Source of the DNA: Pseudonocardia alaniniphila
GTDB lineage: Bacteria; Actinomycetota; Actinomycetes; Mycobacteriales; Pseudonocardiaceae
Length of the DNA stretch: 64,000 nt
Direction of reading: 5' to 3'
NCBI RefSeq assembly: GCF_022524485.1
Contig: NZ_JAKXMK010000010.1
Location: 124,001-188,000 of the forward strand
The translations under genes were made by a program, and so were the position numbers. Within the stretch, counting starts at the first letter, position 1, and every line of letters starts with the position of its first letter. Positions 9,585-17,583 of the stretch are shown one piece after another. Below the pieces are notes generated by a model. It saw only the letters and a list, made by a program, of their open reading frames with translations. It did not search any database and had not been told where the DNA came from.

Positions 9585-9623
9585 CTCGCCGATCGGGGGA
9601 GTCGATCGGGATGGGTGGAGAGA

Positions 9624-10529
9624 TCAGTCGTCGATGTCGACGGTGTTGTGGCTTCCGACGTGGCTCACGGACTCGTTGTGCGAGTCGGTGTCGATGTCCG
9701 TGTCGGTGTCGTTGTGCGAGTTCTCCGTGGAGTCGTTGTCCTCGTTGAACGAGTCCTCGAAGTGGGTGTTGTTCGTGGTCGTCTCCTCGGACTCGTTGAA
9801 CGAGTCGTCGACGTCGTAGGAGCCGCTGGCGTTGCCGCCGACCGAGATCGCGCCGCCGCCGCCGACCTCGACGTCCTCGAAGGAGGCGTTGTTGGCGTCG
9901 CCGTCACCGAAGGCCGTGGTGTTGTTGTCGCCGCTGACGACGTTGTTGTCGTCGCCCACCACGTTGTCGTCGCCACGAACGTTGCCGTCGCCGACCTGGT
10001 TGTCGTCGCCCGACACGATGTTGGAGTCCTCGATGTCCCCGCCGGCGGCCACGGCGCCGTCGCCGGAGGCGACCACCGAGTCGACGTCGATGTCCTGGTC
10101 GAAGTCGCCGCCGTGCGTGTCGATCTGCTGGTTCGTCGAGTTGTCGATGATCGTGTCGCGGTCGTTCGTGAAGTTGTTGGTGATGTAGCGGTTGATGGTC
10201 TCGACCGCGGCCCGGTGGTCGTCGCCACCGTGGTCGTCGTCGTGGTCACGGCCGCCGTGGTCGCGGTCGTCGTCGTGGTCACGGCCGTGGTCGCGGTCGT
10301 TGTCGTCGTGGTCACGGCCGCCGTCCCAGCCGGTGTTGTAGTCCCGGTCGAAGTTGGCGGTCTGGTTGTCCTCGAGCAGCACGAGGGCGTCCCGCACGTC
10401 CGCGGGGCTCAGGTCGTCGAGCCCGTAGTACTTGAGGGCGGCGTCGGGGTCCTCGGCGTACCAGTCGCGGGCCTGCTCGTTGGTCAGCAGCTCGCGCAGG
10501 AACTCCAGCAGCGTCATGTGCTCGGCCAT
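9624..10529 (-). CDS. IniB-like acidic Asp/Asn-repeat protein (copy 2) with His/Asp-rich insert
   Basis: 301 aa from the ATG at 10529, chosen because GGAG lies about 9 nt upstream; an ATG three codons earlier would sit directly on that site. The N-terminal IniB-like block (LLEFLRELLTNEQARDWYAE) is followed by an insert of RDHDD/RDHGG-like units around residues 65-100, rich in His and Asp and absent from copy 1. Then comes the same core as copy 1 (DRDTIIDNSTNQQID and the GDxN-type units) and an acidic tail. The cores of the two proteins are nearly identical while the flanks differ, which points to duplication. The insert could bind divalent metals (inference). Confidence 0.83.
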   Translation of the reverse strand: MAEHMTLLEFLRELLTNEQARDWYAEDPDAALKYYGLDDLSPADVRDALVLLEDNQTANFDRDYNTGWDGGRDHDDNDRDHGRDHDDDRDHGGRDHDDDHGGDDHRAAVETINRYITNNFTNDRDTIIDNSTNQQIDTHGGDFDQDIDVDSVVASGDGAVAAGGDIEDSNIVSGDDNQVGDGNVRGDDNVVGDDNNVVSGDNNTTAFGDGDANNASFEDVEVGGGGAISVGGNASGSYDVDDSFNESEETTTNNTHFEDSFNEDNDSTENSHNDTDTDIDTDSHNESVSHVGSHNTVDIDD

Positions 10530-10595
10530 GGTGATCATCTCCGATGTTCGTGTGCGGATCGTCGTGTCGGTCGGGGCCGACCGGCGTTGACGCAG

Positions 10596-10632
10596 AAGTT
10601 AGGAGCGGGGTGCCGCCGGGCCATCGGGGATC
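10596..10632 (-). promoter_or_regulatory. Shared ini-type promoter/operator block upstream of iniB copy 2
   Basis: Minus strand GATCCCCGATGGCCCG (10632-10617), 15 nt, then TAACTT (10601-10596), about 66 bp before the ATG at 10529. It repeats the block at 9176-9212 with the same internal spacing. The divergent Hsp70-like gene starts about 190 bp on the other side and could share the control region. Confidence 0.6.
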
Positions 10633-10822
10633 AGCCAGAGTTCGCCGACCCCTCCGGTAGGGGGTAGTTCGGTTGGCTGTGGGGGTTTTCGGTAAACACA
10701 GATGGGATCCGGTCCGTTTCGATACGTGACACGATCAGGAGCTAACGGACCAGCCTGTTACTGCGATTGCGAGAGGTGAGGACCGATCCGGCTACGGCCG
10801 GACCGTCTGTGAGGGGAGCACG

Positions 10823-12913
10823 ATGAGCTACCAGCTCGGTATCGATCTCGGGACGACGTACACCGCTGCTGCTGTGTGCCGTTCCCAGGATCGGGGCTGG
10901 GCCGAGCCGGAGGTCGCCACCCTCGGCACCAGGAGCGCCATCGTCCCGTCGGTGATGTTCGTTGCCCCCGAGGGCTCGGTCGTGGTGGGTGAGGCCGCGG
11001 AGCGCCGCGCCCTGACCGACCCCGGCGGCGTCGTGCGCGAGTTCAAGCGCCGGATCGGCGACCCCACGCCGATCGTCGTGGCCGGGCAGGCCTGGGCTCC
11101 CGAGGAGCTGTCCGCTCGGCTGGTGCGGTGGGTCGTCGACCGCGTCGCCGAACGCGAGGGCGGCCCGGCCGATGGCATCGCCGTCACCCACCCCGCTTCG
11201 TGGGGTGCGCACAAGCTGGATCTGCTCAGTGCCGCGCTGGCCGTCGAGGGCGTCACGGCCACGTTCCTGGCCGAGCCGCAGGCCGCTGCCCTGCACTACG
11301 CCGCTGCCGAACGGGTCCCCGCCGGCGCAGCCATCGCCGTGTACGACCTGGGCGGTGGCACGTTCGACGCCGCGGTCGTCCGCAAGGGCGACCCCGCGAT
11401 CGCTCCGACCACGGCGGGGTTCGGGCTGCTCGGCCGTCCGGAAGGCCTGGAGCGGCTCGGTGGTGTCGACTTCGACGATGCCGTCTTCGAGCACGTCTAC
11501 TCGGGCCTGCCCGAGGCGTTCGTCGACCTGGACGAGACCGATCCGGCGGTGCTGGCCGCCGTGGCGCGGGTTCGACGTGAGTGCACGGAGGCCAAGGAGG
11601 CCCTGAGCAGCGACACGGACGTCTCCATCCCGGTGCTGATGCCCGCGGGGCGTGGCTCGGTGCGGCTGCACCGCAGCGAGTTCGAGGCCATGATCCGGCC
11701 GCAGGTCGAGGAGACGGTTTCCGCATTGCGCGCGGCGGTGACCTCGGCGGGCCTTTCTCCCGAGGAGCTCACGGCCGTGCTGCTGGTGGGCGGTTCCTCC
11801 CGGGTCCCGCTGGTCGCGCAGCTCGTGTCCGAGCAGCTCGGCAGGCCGGTTGCCGTCGACGCCGACCCGAAGAACGCCATCGCCAAGGGCGCCGCACTGG
11901 CGATCTCCCCCAGCCCTACGGCGTCCTGGCCGGGTGTGGAGATCGAGCCCGTTCCCCCGGGCTTCGTGCCGTCGCCGAGGCCACCGGCGCTCGCGGAGGG
12001 CACCACAGGCACCTCGGACCGGATCCCGGTGCTGGCGTCGGCCGGGGGCGCAGCCGTGGCGCCACCGGCCAGGCCGGCGCTGCGGTCTCTCACGCCGTCC
12101 TACGAGGTCGGCCCGGACGGCGTGTTGCGCGAGTCCGCCGTGTCCCTGCACCCGGACACCGGCAGGCAGTTGCTGGCCCCACCGGCCTGGGCGCACCAGA
12201 AGGCGAAGGCGGAGCGCCCGGTCGGGCTGCTGGTCGGGATCGGTGGGTTGCTGGCCTCCGCTGCCGTCATCGCCGCGGTCATGCTGTGGCCCACCACGCC
12301 CTCCGCCGCCGAGGTCGGCGCGAACACGCCGAGCGACGCCGTGTCCACCGTCGTGCCCGCCCCCGGCTCCGCGCCGGTGGCGCCCGTGCCCGCCCCCGGT
12401 GACTCCGGCCCCGGGAACGGCGACGGCGGGGCGGGCGCCGCTCCCGATGGCGCTCCGGCACGCGGTGGCGCCCCTGCCGGCGTTCCGCGTGGTGGCGCCG
12501 CGCCGACGCCGTCCGCCGCCGGCGGCCCACCGCCGGGCAGCGGCACGACCACCGATCCGTCGCCGGTGACCACCACGACGGCGAACGCGACCAGCACCAC
12601 CACACAAGCCACCACCACGACCAACAGCACCCCGACCACCACCACCACGAACCCGACCACCACCACCACCACTACGAGCCCGACCACCACGAACACGAAC
12701 CCCGGTGGTGGCAATCCGGGTGGTGGCAATCCGGGTGGGACCCCCGGTGGTGGCATTCCGGGCGGTGGCAACCCCGGCGGTGGCAACCCCGGTGGTGGTT
12801 CGACCCCCGGTGGCGGTACCACGCCCGCAACCCTCGGCTCCGCCCCTCCCACCGGCCCCGGTCCGGCCTTCTCCCCGGCAGGGTCGCTCACAGAGGGCTC
12901 CCCGGCGGTCTGA
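10823..12913 (+). CDS. Membrane-anchored Hsp70-like protein with Pro/Thr/Gly-rich extracytoplasmic tail
   Basis: 696 aa. The N-terminal 360 or so residues are an Hsp70/actin-fold ATPase: LGIDLGTTYTAAAVC (phosphate 1), [14 protein letters not shown] (phosphate 2) and VLLVGGSSRVPLV (adenosine). The normal substrate-binding domain and helical lid are missing. A linker leads to one transmembrane helix near residues 467-490 (GLLVGIGGLLASAAVIAAVM). About 200 residues follow, rich in Pro, Thr and Gly, with Thr/Asn runs and repeated NPGGG units, expected outside the membrane. ATG at 10823 follows GAGGGGAG. It is divergent from iniB copy 2. It is probably not a general foldase; an ATP-driven envelope sensor or scaffold is a reasonable inference. 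Confidence 0.85.
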   Translation: MSYQLGIDLGTTYTAAAVCRSQDRGWAEPEVATLGTRSAIVPSVMFVAPEGSVVVGEAAERRALTDPGGVVREFKRRIGDPTPIVVAGQAWAPEELSARLVRWVVDRVAEREGGPADGIAVTHPASWGAHKLDLLSAALAVEGVTATFLAEPQAAALHYAAAERVPAGAAIAVYDLGGGTFDAAVVRKGDPAIAPTTAGFGLLGRPEGLERLGGVDFDDAVFEHVYSGLPEAFVDLDETDPAVLAAVARVRRECTEAKEALSSDTDVSIPVLMPAGRGSVRLHRSEFEAMIRPQVEETVSALRAAVTSAGLSPEELTAVLLVGGSSRVPLVAQLVSEQLGRPVAVDADPKNAIAKGAALAISPSPTASWPGVEIEPVPPGFVPSPRPPALAEGTTGTSDRIPVLASAGGAAVAPPARPALRSLTPSYEVGPDGVLRESAVSLHPDTGRQLLAPPAWAHQKAKAERPVGLLVGIGGLLASAAVIAAVMLWPTTPSAAEVGANTPSDAVSTVVPAPGSAPVAPVPAPGDSGPGNGDGGAGAAPDGAPARGGAPAGVPRGGAAPTPSAAGGPPPGSGTTTDPSPVTTTTANATSTTTQATTTTNSTPTTTTTNPTTTTTTTSPTTTNTNPGGGNPGGGNPGGTPGGGIPGGGNPGGGNPGGGSTPGGGTTPATLGSAPPTGPGPAFSPAGSLTEGSPAV

Positions 12914-12963
12914 CCAGGTCGGCCCGGCTCTCATCCGGGCCTCGCGCCGGTCGTCGTTCCGCA

Positions 12964-12989
12964 GGGCGAGCGGATGTGCTCGCTCGCCC
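12964..12989 (+). terminator. Hairpin after the Hsp70-like gene
   Basis: gggcgagcg (12964-12972) pairs perfectly with cgctcgccc (12981-12989) across an 8-nt loop, 50 bp past the stop. Confidence 0.6.
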
Positions 12990-13100
12990 GCCTTCACTCG
13001 TGTCGCTGTGGCGCCGCCCCGTCACATATGAGCAGGCTTCGGCGATGTAGCTGGGGTGTGGCGCCGACAGTGGGCGCCGGGGGGAATAGGGAGATCTGTC

Positions 13101-13373
13101 GTGTTGAGGTTGGGCGGGGCGGTCATCGCCATGGAGCTGGCGGCTTTGGGCGTCGCGTACGTGGGGTTCGGCTGGCTGGTGCTGCTGGTGGGAGTCCCGG
13201 TCGTGCTGGGGACGGTGTTGGTACTGGCGTTCGTGGGGATGTCGGAGAAGCCTCGGCAGATGCTGCACGAGCACCGCGCGCAGCGGTGGGATCCGCGTCA
13301 GGCGGTGGCGGGCGGCCTCATGAGTGGGTTCTTCACACCGGTGCCCAGTGGGGAGGATCGCTCGGGGCGCTGA
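13101..13373 (+). CDS. Small two-TM membrane protein, unknown function
   Basis: About 90 aa from the GTG at 13101, chosen because GGGAG lies 7 nt upstream; the open frame extends to 13056. Two adjacent hydrophobic helices (AVIAMELAALGVAYVGFGWL and LVGVPVVLGTVLVLAFVG) are followed by a polar tail of about 40 residues. I do not recognise a family. It is followed 33 bp later by the acetyltransferase on the same strand. Confidence 0.55.
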   Translation: MLRLGGAVIAMELAALGVAYVGFGWLVLLVGVPVVLGTVLVLAFVGMSEKPRQMLHEHRAQRWDPRQAVAGGLMSGFFTPVPSGEDRSGR

Positions 13374-13406
13374 CCGGGTTCCGGCGGCGGGCGGCAGACT
13401 GACGGT

Positions 13407-13880
13407 GTGCTCATCCGGCCGGCCCGTGCGGAGGAGGCCGGCGCCCTTGCGGCGCTGGCTGTCCGTTCCAAGGGGCACTGGCCGTACTCGGCAGCGTTCC
13501 TGAAGCGCTTCGAGCGAACGCTTGCGCTCACGCCTGAGGTGGTGGCGTCGAACGACGTGCTCGTGGCCGAACGCGACGGCGTGGTCAGCGGGTTCTACGT
13601 CCTGCTGCACCGCGATGGGCTGGCCGTGCTCGACGACCTGTGGCTCGAGCCCGCCGAGATCGGCCGCGGGTGCGGGCGGACGCTCTTCGAGCACGCGGCG
13701 GCCCGGGCGGCTGCGCGAGGCGCGCGTGTCCTCGAGTGGGAGGCCGAGCCGTACGCCGTCGGTTTCTACGAGCGCATGGGCGGCGAGACGGTCGGCTGGG
13801 TGGACTCGCCGCTCGGCCGGCGGCTCCCGGTGATGCGGCTGGGGCTGGCGGGCCCGGAGGGCGGCGGACCTACCCCCTAG
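13407..13880 (+). CDS. GNAT family N-acetyltransferase
   Basis: 157 aa, the normal size for a single GNAT domain. The N-terminal LIRPARAEEAGALAALAVRS is the usual first strand-helix. The acetyl-CoA binding motif A appears as GRGCGRTLFEHAAARAAARG around residues 90-110, followed by the FYERMGG motif near the C-terminus. GTG start at 13407. The substrate cannot be told from sequence. The gene ends about 50 bp before the DMT transporter on the same strand. Confidence 0.8.
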   Translation: MLIRPARAEEAGALAALAVRSKGHWPYSAAFLKRFERTLALTPEVVASNDVLVAERDGVVSGFYVLLHRDGLAVLDDLWLEPAEIGRGCGRTLFEHAAARAAARGARVLEWEAEPYAVGFYERMGGETVGWVDSPLGRRLPVMRLGLAGPEGGGPTP

Positions 13881-13928
13881 TGGCGGGTCGGACGAGCGTC
13901 GGCCCTGCGGGGGCGGCATGCTGGCAAC

Positions 13929-14747
13929 GTGCTGGTCGGGATCCTGCTCGCGACGGCCGCGATGGTCCTGAACAGTTTCGGCGCGCTACTCCAGGCCGAG
14001 GGCGCCCGGCGGGCCACCCGCAAGCGGCCCGCTTTCCTCCAGCCCCGGTTTGTCGCCGGGGTCGCGGTGGACTTCGTCGCGTGGGGGTGCGCCGTGCTGG
14101 CGCTCAGGGTCCTGCCGGTGTTCGCGGTGCAGGCGATCATCGGCGGCACCATCGCCATGACCGCCGTCATCAACGCCCGGATGATCGGGGTGCGACTACC
14201 CCTCGAGATCCGGCTGGCCGTCGCTGTGTGTCTCACGGGTCTGGTCCTGGTGGCCGCCAGCGCGGGCACCGAGCAGCCGCCGATCCGCCCGCGTGGGGTG
14301 GACGTCGTCCTGCTCGTCTCGCTGCTGTTGCTGGCCGTCGCCGTGCTGGTGCTGCGGCAGGGTAAGCACGCATGGCCGCTCGCCCTGCTCTCGGGCCTCG
14401 GGTTCGGTGGCACGGCACTGTCGGTGCGGGCGGCCCACGTCCAGACCGGCGAGGGACTCGACCTGGCCCTGCTGCTCGGCCAACCGGCCACGTACCTGGT
14501 GGTCGGGTTCTGGCTGGTCGGGATGACCAGCTACACGGCCGCGCTGTCACGAGGTGACGTCGGTGCGGTTACCGCCGTGTTCACGGTGACCGAGGTGCTC
14601 GTACCGGGGATGGTCGGTATCTGGCTGCTGGGGGACCCCGTTCGTCCCGGCTGGGCGTGGGTGCTCGCGGTGGGTCTGGCGATGGCGCTGGCCGGCACCG
14701 TGGTGATCGCGAAGGCGCCACCGCTGCGGCCGCCCCGCGTCCGCTGA
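13929..14747 (+). CDS. DMT-type multi-pass membrane transporter
   Basis: 272 aa with roughly nine hydrophobic helices spread over the whole length, beginning LVGILLATAAMVLNSFGALL. The size and helix spacing fit the drug/metabolite transporter superfamily, closer to the NIPA/DMT type with 9-10 helices than to a two-EamA-domain protein. GTG start at 13929, 48 bp after the acetyltransferase. The substrate is unknown. The last residues after the final helix are basic, consistent with a cytoplasmic C-terminus. Confidence 0.72.
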   Translation: MLVGILLATAAMVLNSFGALLQAEGARRATRKRPAFLQPRFVAGVAVDFVAWGCAVLALRVLPVFAVQAIIGGTIAMTAVINARMIGVRLPLEIRLAVAVCLTGLVLVAASAGTEQPPIRPRGVDVVLLVSLLLLAVAVLVLRQGKHAWPLALLSGLGFGGTALSVRAAHVQTGEGLDLALLLGQPATYLVVGFWLVGMTSYTAALSRGDVGAVTAVFTVTEVLVPGMVGIWLLGDPVRPGWAWVLAVGLAMALAGTVVIAKAPPLRPPRVR

Positions 14748-14805
14748 ACGTCACCCGTCCGGTTCCGATTCGTCCATGACGTGAGGGTGCGCGGCGCGCC
14801 AGGAT

Positions 14806-15159
14806 GTGCCCGTGCCGAGCTGGGACGACGTCGTGACGATCGCGGGTGGGCTGCCGGAGGTCGAGCAGTCCACCTCCTACGGCACACCCTCCATGAAGGT
14901 GAAGGGGAAATCGTTCGCACGCCTCCGCACGGAGGCCGAGGGTGGGCTGGTGCTGATGTGTCAGCTCGACGAGAAAGAAGCGCTGCTCGCCTCCGGCGAC
15001 CCCGCGTTCTACACGACACCGCATTACGACGGGTACGGCGCGATCCTCGTCGACCTGGAGAAGGTGTCCCGGCAGCAGCTGACCGAGCTGATCGAGGACG
15101 CATGGCGCGAGCGGGCTCCGGTGCGTCTGCGCAAGGCGTTCGACGCCGAGCGCCGCTGA
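14806..15159 (+). CDS. MmcQ/YjbR family protein
   Basis: 117 aa, the normal length for the MmcQ/YjbR (CyaY-like fold) family. Features are VTIAGGLPEVEQSTSYGTPSM near the start, a central KSFARLRTEAEGGLVLM strand pair and a C-terminal LIEDAWRERAPVRLRKAF helix. GTG start at 14806; a second GTG two codons later is also possible. The family is thought to bind DNA or small ligands, but no reaction is known for most members. It stands 58 bp after the DMT transporter. Confidence 0.8.
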   Translation: MPVPSWDDVVTIAGGLPEVEQSTSYGTPSMKVKGKSFARLRTEAEGGLVLMCQLDEKEALLASGDPAFYTTPHYDGYGAILVDLEKVSRQQLTELIEDAWRERAPVRLRKAFDAERR

Positions 15160-15452
15160 CGGGTTCGGGCACGGCTCGGACCACTCGCCGAGCCACCTGG
15201 ACCGTCCTCCGGCACCGCGGCGCACCGACGAGGAACTCGAGCGACGCCTCGTCGAGCAGAGTCTCGACGAGTTCGGCGAGCTCCTTGTCGTCAATCGGGC
15301 CCGCTCCTACCACCTGGGTGACAGCTGGACCTTGGGTTCCCGGGTCTGATCGCCCAAGGCGTCTACCTCGGAGCCACAGCAGAGCAGCACACGCAGGACC
15401 TCGATGGCCCGCGACCACCGGGTTCCGGGCCCTGAATGAGAATCAACGGGCG
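15160..15452. other. Intergenic region with a start-less open fragment
   Basis: No complete gene. One forward frame reads smoothly into a TGA at 15347-15349, with coding-like codon choice in the last 45 or so codons (ending SYHLGDSWTLGSRV), but I find no ATG/GTG/TTG start in the plausible stretch. It may be the 3' remnant of a decayed gene. Confidence 0.35.
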
Positions 15453-15690
15453 ATGGTCAGCCGGGGGCGGCACCCCAAGAAGGCGATCGCCGACGCGATT
15501 GCCGACGTCGTCCAAGACGGCGTCGTCGATGTGGAAGGAAATCCATCGAGGCCACCGATGGGGTGCCCTCGTCTGCACCATCTGCGGCGACCAGCTGGCA
15601 CTCTGGTCCACACCACGGGTGCCGGAGAACCTCGCCCGCCAGATCTACCGGTTCGCCGACCGCCACCTGCATGAGGAGAAGATGGGATGA
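15453..15690 (+). pseudogene. Small basic zinc-ribbon-like protein gene broken by a frameshift
   Basis: Two frames share one protein. From ATG 15453 the first frame reads MVSRGRHPKKAIADAIADVV. The continuation WKEIHRGHRWGALVCTIC, then LALWSTPRVPENLARQIYRF and a short tail, lies one frame further on, so there is one surplus base near 15510-15535. It resembles a small actinobacterial protein paired with the acidic protein encoded next, with CTIC as the first half of a possible metal site. The HRGHRW motif and size recall HicA-like toxins, but that is only a resemblance. The stop overlaps the next ATG by ATGA, so the pair was translationally coupled. Confidence 0.6.
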
Positions 15691-15926
15691 GCAACCAGGA
15701 GATCACGCTGGTCGTCGACCACCGCCTCACCGATGCCGAGCTCGACGCCCTGTTCGAAGCGGGCGCCGACGACACCGCACCGGAGTTGCGGGCAGACCGG
15801 ACCGCCATCCACTTCGACCGTGAGGCCGAGACGCTCGCCGAAGCGCTCCAGAGCGCGCTCGCCGACGTCACCCGCGCAGGCCTGAAGGTCATTGCCGTCC
15901 AGGCGGGGGACGTCGCCGCTGCCTGA
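15687..15926 (+). CDS. Small acidic protein, partner of the preceding broken gene
   Basis: 79 aa, acidic, beginning EITLVVDHRLTDAELDALFE and ending with an Ala-rich helix and the strand GLKVIAVQ. ATG at 15687 follows GAGGAGAAG and overlaps the stop of the preceding gene. This basic/acidic pair recurs in actinobacteria as far as I recall and is normally annotated hypothetical. The coupled arrangement fits a toxin-antitoxin-like module with this as the candidate antitoxin, which is inference. The acidic partner is intact although the first gene is frameshifted. Confidence 0.6.
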   Translation: MSNQEITLVVDHRLTDAELDALFEAGADDTAPELRADRTAIHFDREAETLAEALQSALADVTRAGLKVIAVQAGDVAAA

Positions 15927-16072
15927 ACTGGCACGAGCAAGCCCAAGGGCGCCCGGGACACCAGGTCCCAGGGCTTTCGCAACCTGACGTCGCGAGAACA
16001 CGTGCAGAACGCAACAGGGCTCAGGAAGCTGGTGCTCAACGGCCGCCTGTGCCCGGTCCGCCGGAACGGGCG

Positions 16073-16981
16073 CTACCCGCGAGCGGGGCCGCTCGACGGG
16101 CCGGCCTGTGTACGGGCGCGCTCGGCGAACTCGCGCACCCGTGCCGTCCGACCTGTGCGTCGCCACACCAGGGCCCACCGCACGTCCGGTGCGTTCCGGA
16201 AGGGCACGAACGCGATCGTCGGCCGCGCGAAGTACTGCCTCGCGTGCGCCGCGAGCGGGCAGACACCCTCCCCGGCGGCGATCACCGCGAGCAGTTCCTG
16301 GAACGTCGCGAGCGGGCGCCCGCGTCGCACCGGCTGCCCGCTCGGCGTCGTCCACGGTTCGGGCGGCTCCACCCAGTAGGGCGGTGCCGGGCGCGCCGCC
16401 CGGAACACCGTGTCGCGCGCCAGATCGTCGAGCGTCACGGAGTCGAGCCGGGCGAACGGATGCCGCGCCGGCACCGCCAGCACCATCGGCTCGGTGAGGA
16501 CGACCGGGCCGGTGGCGAGATCCGGCTCGGCGACGGGCAGGAGCGTGACCAGCACGTCCACCTCGCCCGCGCGGAGCAGGCCGAAGGGGTCGGCGAAGTC
16601 GGCCTCCCGGATCTCCACCTCGCCGTCGGCGGCACGGGAGCGGTACGTGTCCAGCACGCCTGCGATGAGGTCGGCGACGCCCGGTGCCTCGAACCCCACC
16701 CGCAGGACCCCGCCCGTGCCGCGCCCGGCGTCGGTCGCCCTGGCCACGGCGCCGACGATCTGGCGGTACGCGGGCGCGAGGTCGTCGCGCAACCGGGCGC
16801 CGATCGGGGTGGGCGCCACGCGGCGGCTGGTCCGGTCGAAGAGCGGGGCGCCCACCTGCCGCTCCAGCTTCTTGATCGTCTGGCTGATGCGGGCCTGGGA
16901 CACGTGCAGCCGCTCGGCGGTGCGGCCGAAGTGGAGTTCCTCGGCGAGCGCGAGGAAGATCTCGATCTCCCGGAGCTCCAT
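16073..16981 (-). CDS. LysR family transcriptional regulator
   Basis: 302 aa from the ATG at 16981, where the product begins MELREIEIFLALAEELHFGR as LysR proteins do. A GTG nine codons upstream at 17008 is possible; neither has a clear ribosome site. The winged HTH covers residues 1-60 (GRTAERLHVSQARISQTIKK). An effector-binding domain of the periplasmic-binding-protein fold follows and ends near residue 290. It is divergent from the cupin gene, with only 71 bp between starts, so the cupin gene is its likely target. Confidence 0.88.
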   Translation of the reverse strand: MELREIEIFLALAEELHFGRTAERLHVSQARISQTIKKLERQVGAPLFDRTSRRVAPTPIGARLRDDLAPAYRQIVGAVARATDAGRGTGGVLRVGFEAPGVADLIAGVLDTYRSRAADGEVEIREADFADPFGLLRAGEVDVLVTLLPVAEPDLATGPVVLTEPMVLAVPARHPFARLDSVTLDDLARDTVFRAARPAPPYWVEPPEPWTTPSGQPVRRGRPLATFQELLAVIAAGEGVCPLAAHARQYFARPTIAFVPFRNAPDVRWALVWRRTGRTARVREFAERARTQAGPSSGPARG

Positions 16982-17052
16982 AATGTAGAGGTTATCGTTC
17001 GAGGCCACTTCGGTCGTTGTTCGTGTTCTCGCCGGCGACGATCGTCGATGGC

Positions 17053-17547
17053 ATGGACACCGACACCACCGCGACCGGTCCGCTGCTCGTCCGGGCTTCC
17101 GCGGCCGAGATCCTCACGGGCGACCCCGGCGGCACGATCGCCCTGCTCGCCGACTCCGCCACCACTGGTGGGGCGATCACCTGCAACAGGTCGACCTTCA
17201 GGGCACGCGCCGACGGCGCTCCGCCGCATTTCCATACCCGCGCCTCCGAGCTGTTCGTCGTGCTCGGCGGGAGGCTCCAGGTGCTCGTCGACGATCGCGT
17301 CCACGTCCTCGACCGAGGCGACGTCCTGCTCGTCCCGCCGCGCGTGCCGCACGCCTTCGGCGCCGTTGCCGGTGTCGACGCCGACGTGTTGGTCGTCTTC
17401 ACCCCTGGCATGGACCGGTTCGACTACTACCGCCTGCTCGACCGCGTCCACCGCGGCGAGGCCGACCCGCGGGAGATCGGGGAGTCGCAGGAGCGCTTCG
17501 ACAACCACTACGTGGACAGCCCCCTCTGGCGTGAAACCCGCTCCTGA
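17053..17547 (+). CDS. Cupin domain protein
   Basis: 164 aa. Cupin motif 1 appears as PPHFHTRASELFVVLGG (metal-binding His-X-His and Glu) and motif 2 as GDVLLVPPRVPHAFG (His). ATG at 17053 begins MDTDTTATGP; an ATG 12 codons upstream is possible. The family includes quercetin 2,3-dioxygenase-like oxygenases and small-molecule binding proteins, and no substrate is evident. The gene is divergent from the LysR gene, which suggests induction by an aromatic or other ligand. Confidence 0.82.
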   Translation: MDTDTTATGPLLVRASAAEILTGDPGGTIALLADSATTGGAITCNRSTFRARADGAPPHFHTRASELFVVLGGRLQVLVDDRVHVLDRGDVLLVPPRVPHAFGAVAGVDADVLVVFTPGMDRFDYYRLLDRVHRGEADPREIGESQERFDNHYVDSPLWRETRS

Positions 17548-17583
17548 ACGGGTGCGGTCGCTCGCTCCGGTCGGGCATCGATG

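Larger units (their letters stand above)
9119..9623. other. 505-bp intergenic region between the iniB paralogues
   Basis: No convincing gene. It holds the promoter/regulatory block of copy 1 (9176-9212), a small GC-rich palindrome with 6-bp arms (9279-9294), and the terminator of copy 2 (9549-9584). Between them the sequence is G-rich and non-coding in appearance. Confidence 0.6.

Noticed and set aside
8261..10667. Long Val-rich open frames on the plus strand over both iniB-like genes
   Set aside because: They mirror the Asp/Asn codons of the real genes; no ribosome sites or domains.
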